Below, piece by piece: positions 63,430 through 64,000 of a DNA stretch of 64,000 nucleotides. The notes under the pieces are model-generated. The model was not told the origin of the DNA and ran no database searches. It saw only the letters and a list, made by a program, of their open reading frames with translations. Numbering within the stretch: position 1 is the first letter of the stretch; the number at the start of each line of letters is the position of its first letter. Source of the stretch: Parietaria judaica (Eukaryota; Streptophyta; Magnoliopsida; Rosales; Urticaceae); the NCBI GenBank assembly GCA_954871525.1, contig OX940871.1, positions 27,812,586-27,876,585 of the forward strand. Reading direction: 5' to 3'. Made by a program: the position numbers and the translations under genes.

Positions 63430-64000
63430 AGGTGTAAACAATGTAAAATAAAGAAATGCTATAGAAAATGCTATAGCATTTGCTATGGCATTTCTCGTCA
63501 ACAGTTTAATCCTTGCATATTTTTGCATGAGAACGCTTGTAATATTAAAATTCCAATGTATAAGCCCTAAAATCATTATTTTTTTCAATTGGTTTTAAAT
63601 TTTAGGTTGAAAACAATGTAAAATAAAAAAAATACTATAGGAAATGCTATAGCATTTCTCGTCAACAAATTAATCCTTGCATATTTTTGCATGAGAACGC
63701 TTGTAATATTAAAATTCCAATGTATAAGCCGTAAAATCATTATTTTTTCAATTGGTTCAAAATTTTAGGTTGTAAACAATGTAAAATAAAGAAATTCTAT
63801 AGCATTAGCTATGGCATTTCTCGTCAACAATTTAATCCTTACATATTTTTGCATGAGAACGCTTCTAATAATAAAATTCCAATATATAAACCGTAAGATC
63901 ATTATTTTTTCATTTGGTTCGAAATTTTAGGTTGTAATCAATGTAAAATAAAGAAATGCTATACGAAATGCTATAGCATTTCCTATGGCATTTCTCGTCA

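Larger units (their letters stand above)
34913..64000 (+). repeat. Satellite array, main orientation, block 3
   Basis: This is ~29 kb of '+' monomers running off the right edge. From ~44.9 kb onward a new set of variants dominates. These are monomers with CCGTAAAATC or CCGTAAGATC in place of CCCTAAAATC, with CTAATAATAAAATTCC, with TTAGGTTGAAAACAATG, with a truncated palindrome running straight into GCATTTCTCGTC, with GTATCTCTCGTC, and with GAATTTTTTTGTCAAC. No gene or mobile element is visible. The scattered 60-131-codon open frames are repeat read-through. Confidence 0.97.

Noticed and set aside
1..64000. CRISPR array, because of the regular repetition
   Set aside because: The whole 174-bp unit is repeated with no unique spacers, and the mobile elements are eukaryotic plant types.

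Overview
The window is almost entirely satellite DNA from a higher-plant nuclear genome, and I find no intact host gene. About 57 kb of the 64 kb is a tandem array of an AT-rich monomer. The modal monomer is 174 bp (48 G+C in the 174 bp at 57901-58074), and I estimate about 330 copies. The plant assignment rests on three things: a retrotransposon primer-binding site matching plant initiator-Met tRNA, plant-type Ty3/gypsy gag reading frames, and a Mutator-like element with a perfect 9-bp target duplication. The satellite looks centromeric, pericentromeric or otherwise heterochromatic, but the sequence alone cannot decide which. I do not recognise the species.

Layout: 1-2768 is satellite in the minority ('-') orientation. 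2766-4511 is a truncated LTR on the minus strand. 4512-6800 is '-' satellite again. At about 6801-6822 the satellite flips orientation, and everything to the right is '+' satellite. 6823-23117 is '+' satellite, with a ~2.1 kb duplicated block (10.3-14.8 kb) and a triplicated ~1.74 kb higher-order repeat (16.6-21.8 kb). 23118-27014 is the 5' part of a Ty3/gypsy-like element (a 1930-bp LTR, PBS and two gag-like ORFs), cut off directly against satellite. 27011-33645 is '+' satellite. 33646-34912 is a non-autonomous Mutator-like element (MULE) with ~238-bp terminal inverted repeats. 34913-64000 is '+' satellite with several higher-order repeats: a very recent 1738-bp duplication at 37.4-41.1 kb, a ~5.7 kb-spaced block duplication, and a ~1.5-kb repeat at the right end.

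Each monomer carries a 26-bp perfect (40-bp near-perfect) palindrome, and most length variation maps to it. Most monomers also carry one plant-telomere-type heptamer (CCCTAAA). Many short open frames occur only because the monomer length is divisible by three. They are interrupted by a conserved TAA in most monomers and are not treated as genes. The strongest items for a second look are the palindrome, the orientation switch, the two tandem gag-like ORFs in one truncated element, the LTR island conserved between otherwise diverged LTRs, and tRNA-like (pol III A/B box) sequence inside the MULE.
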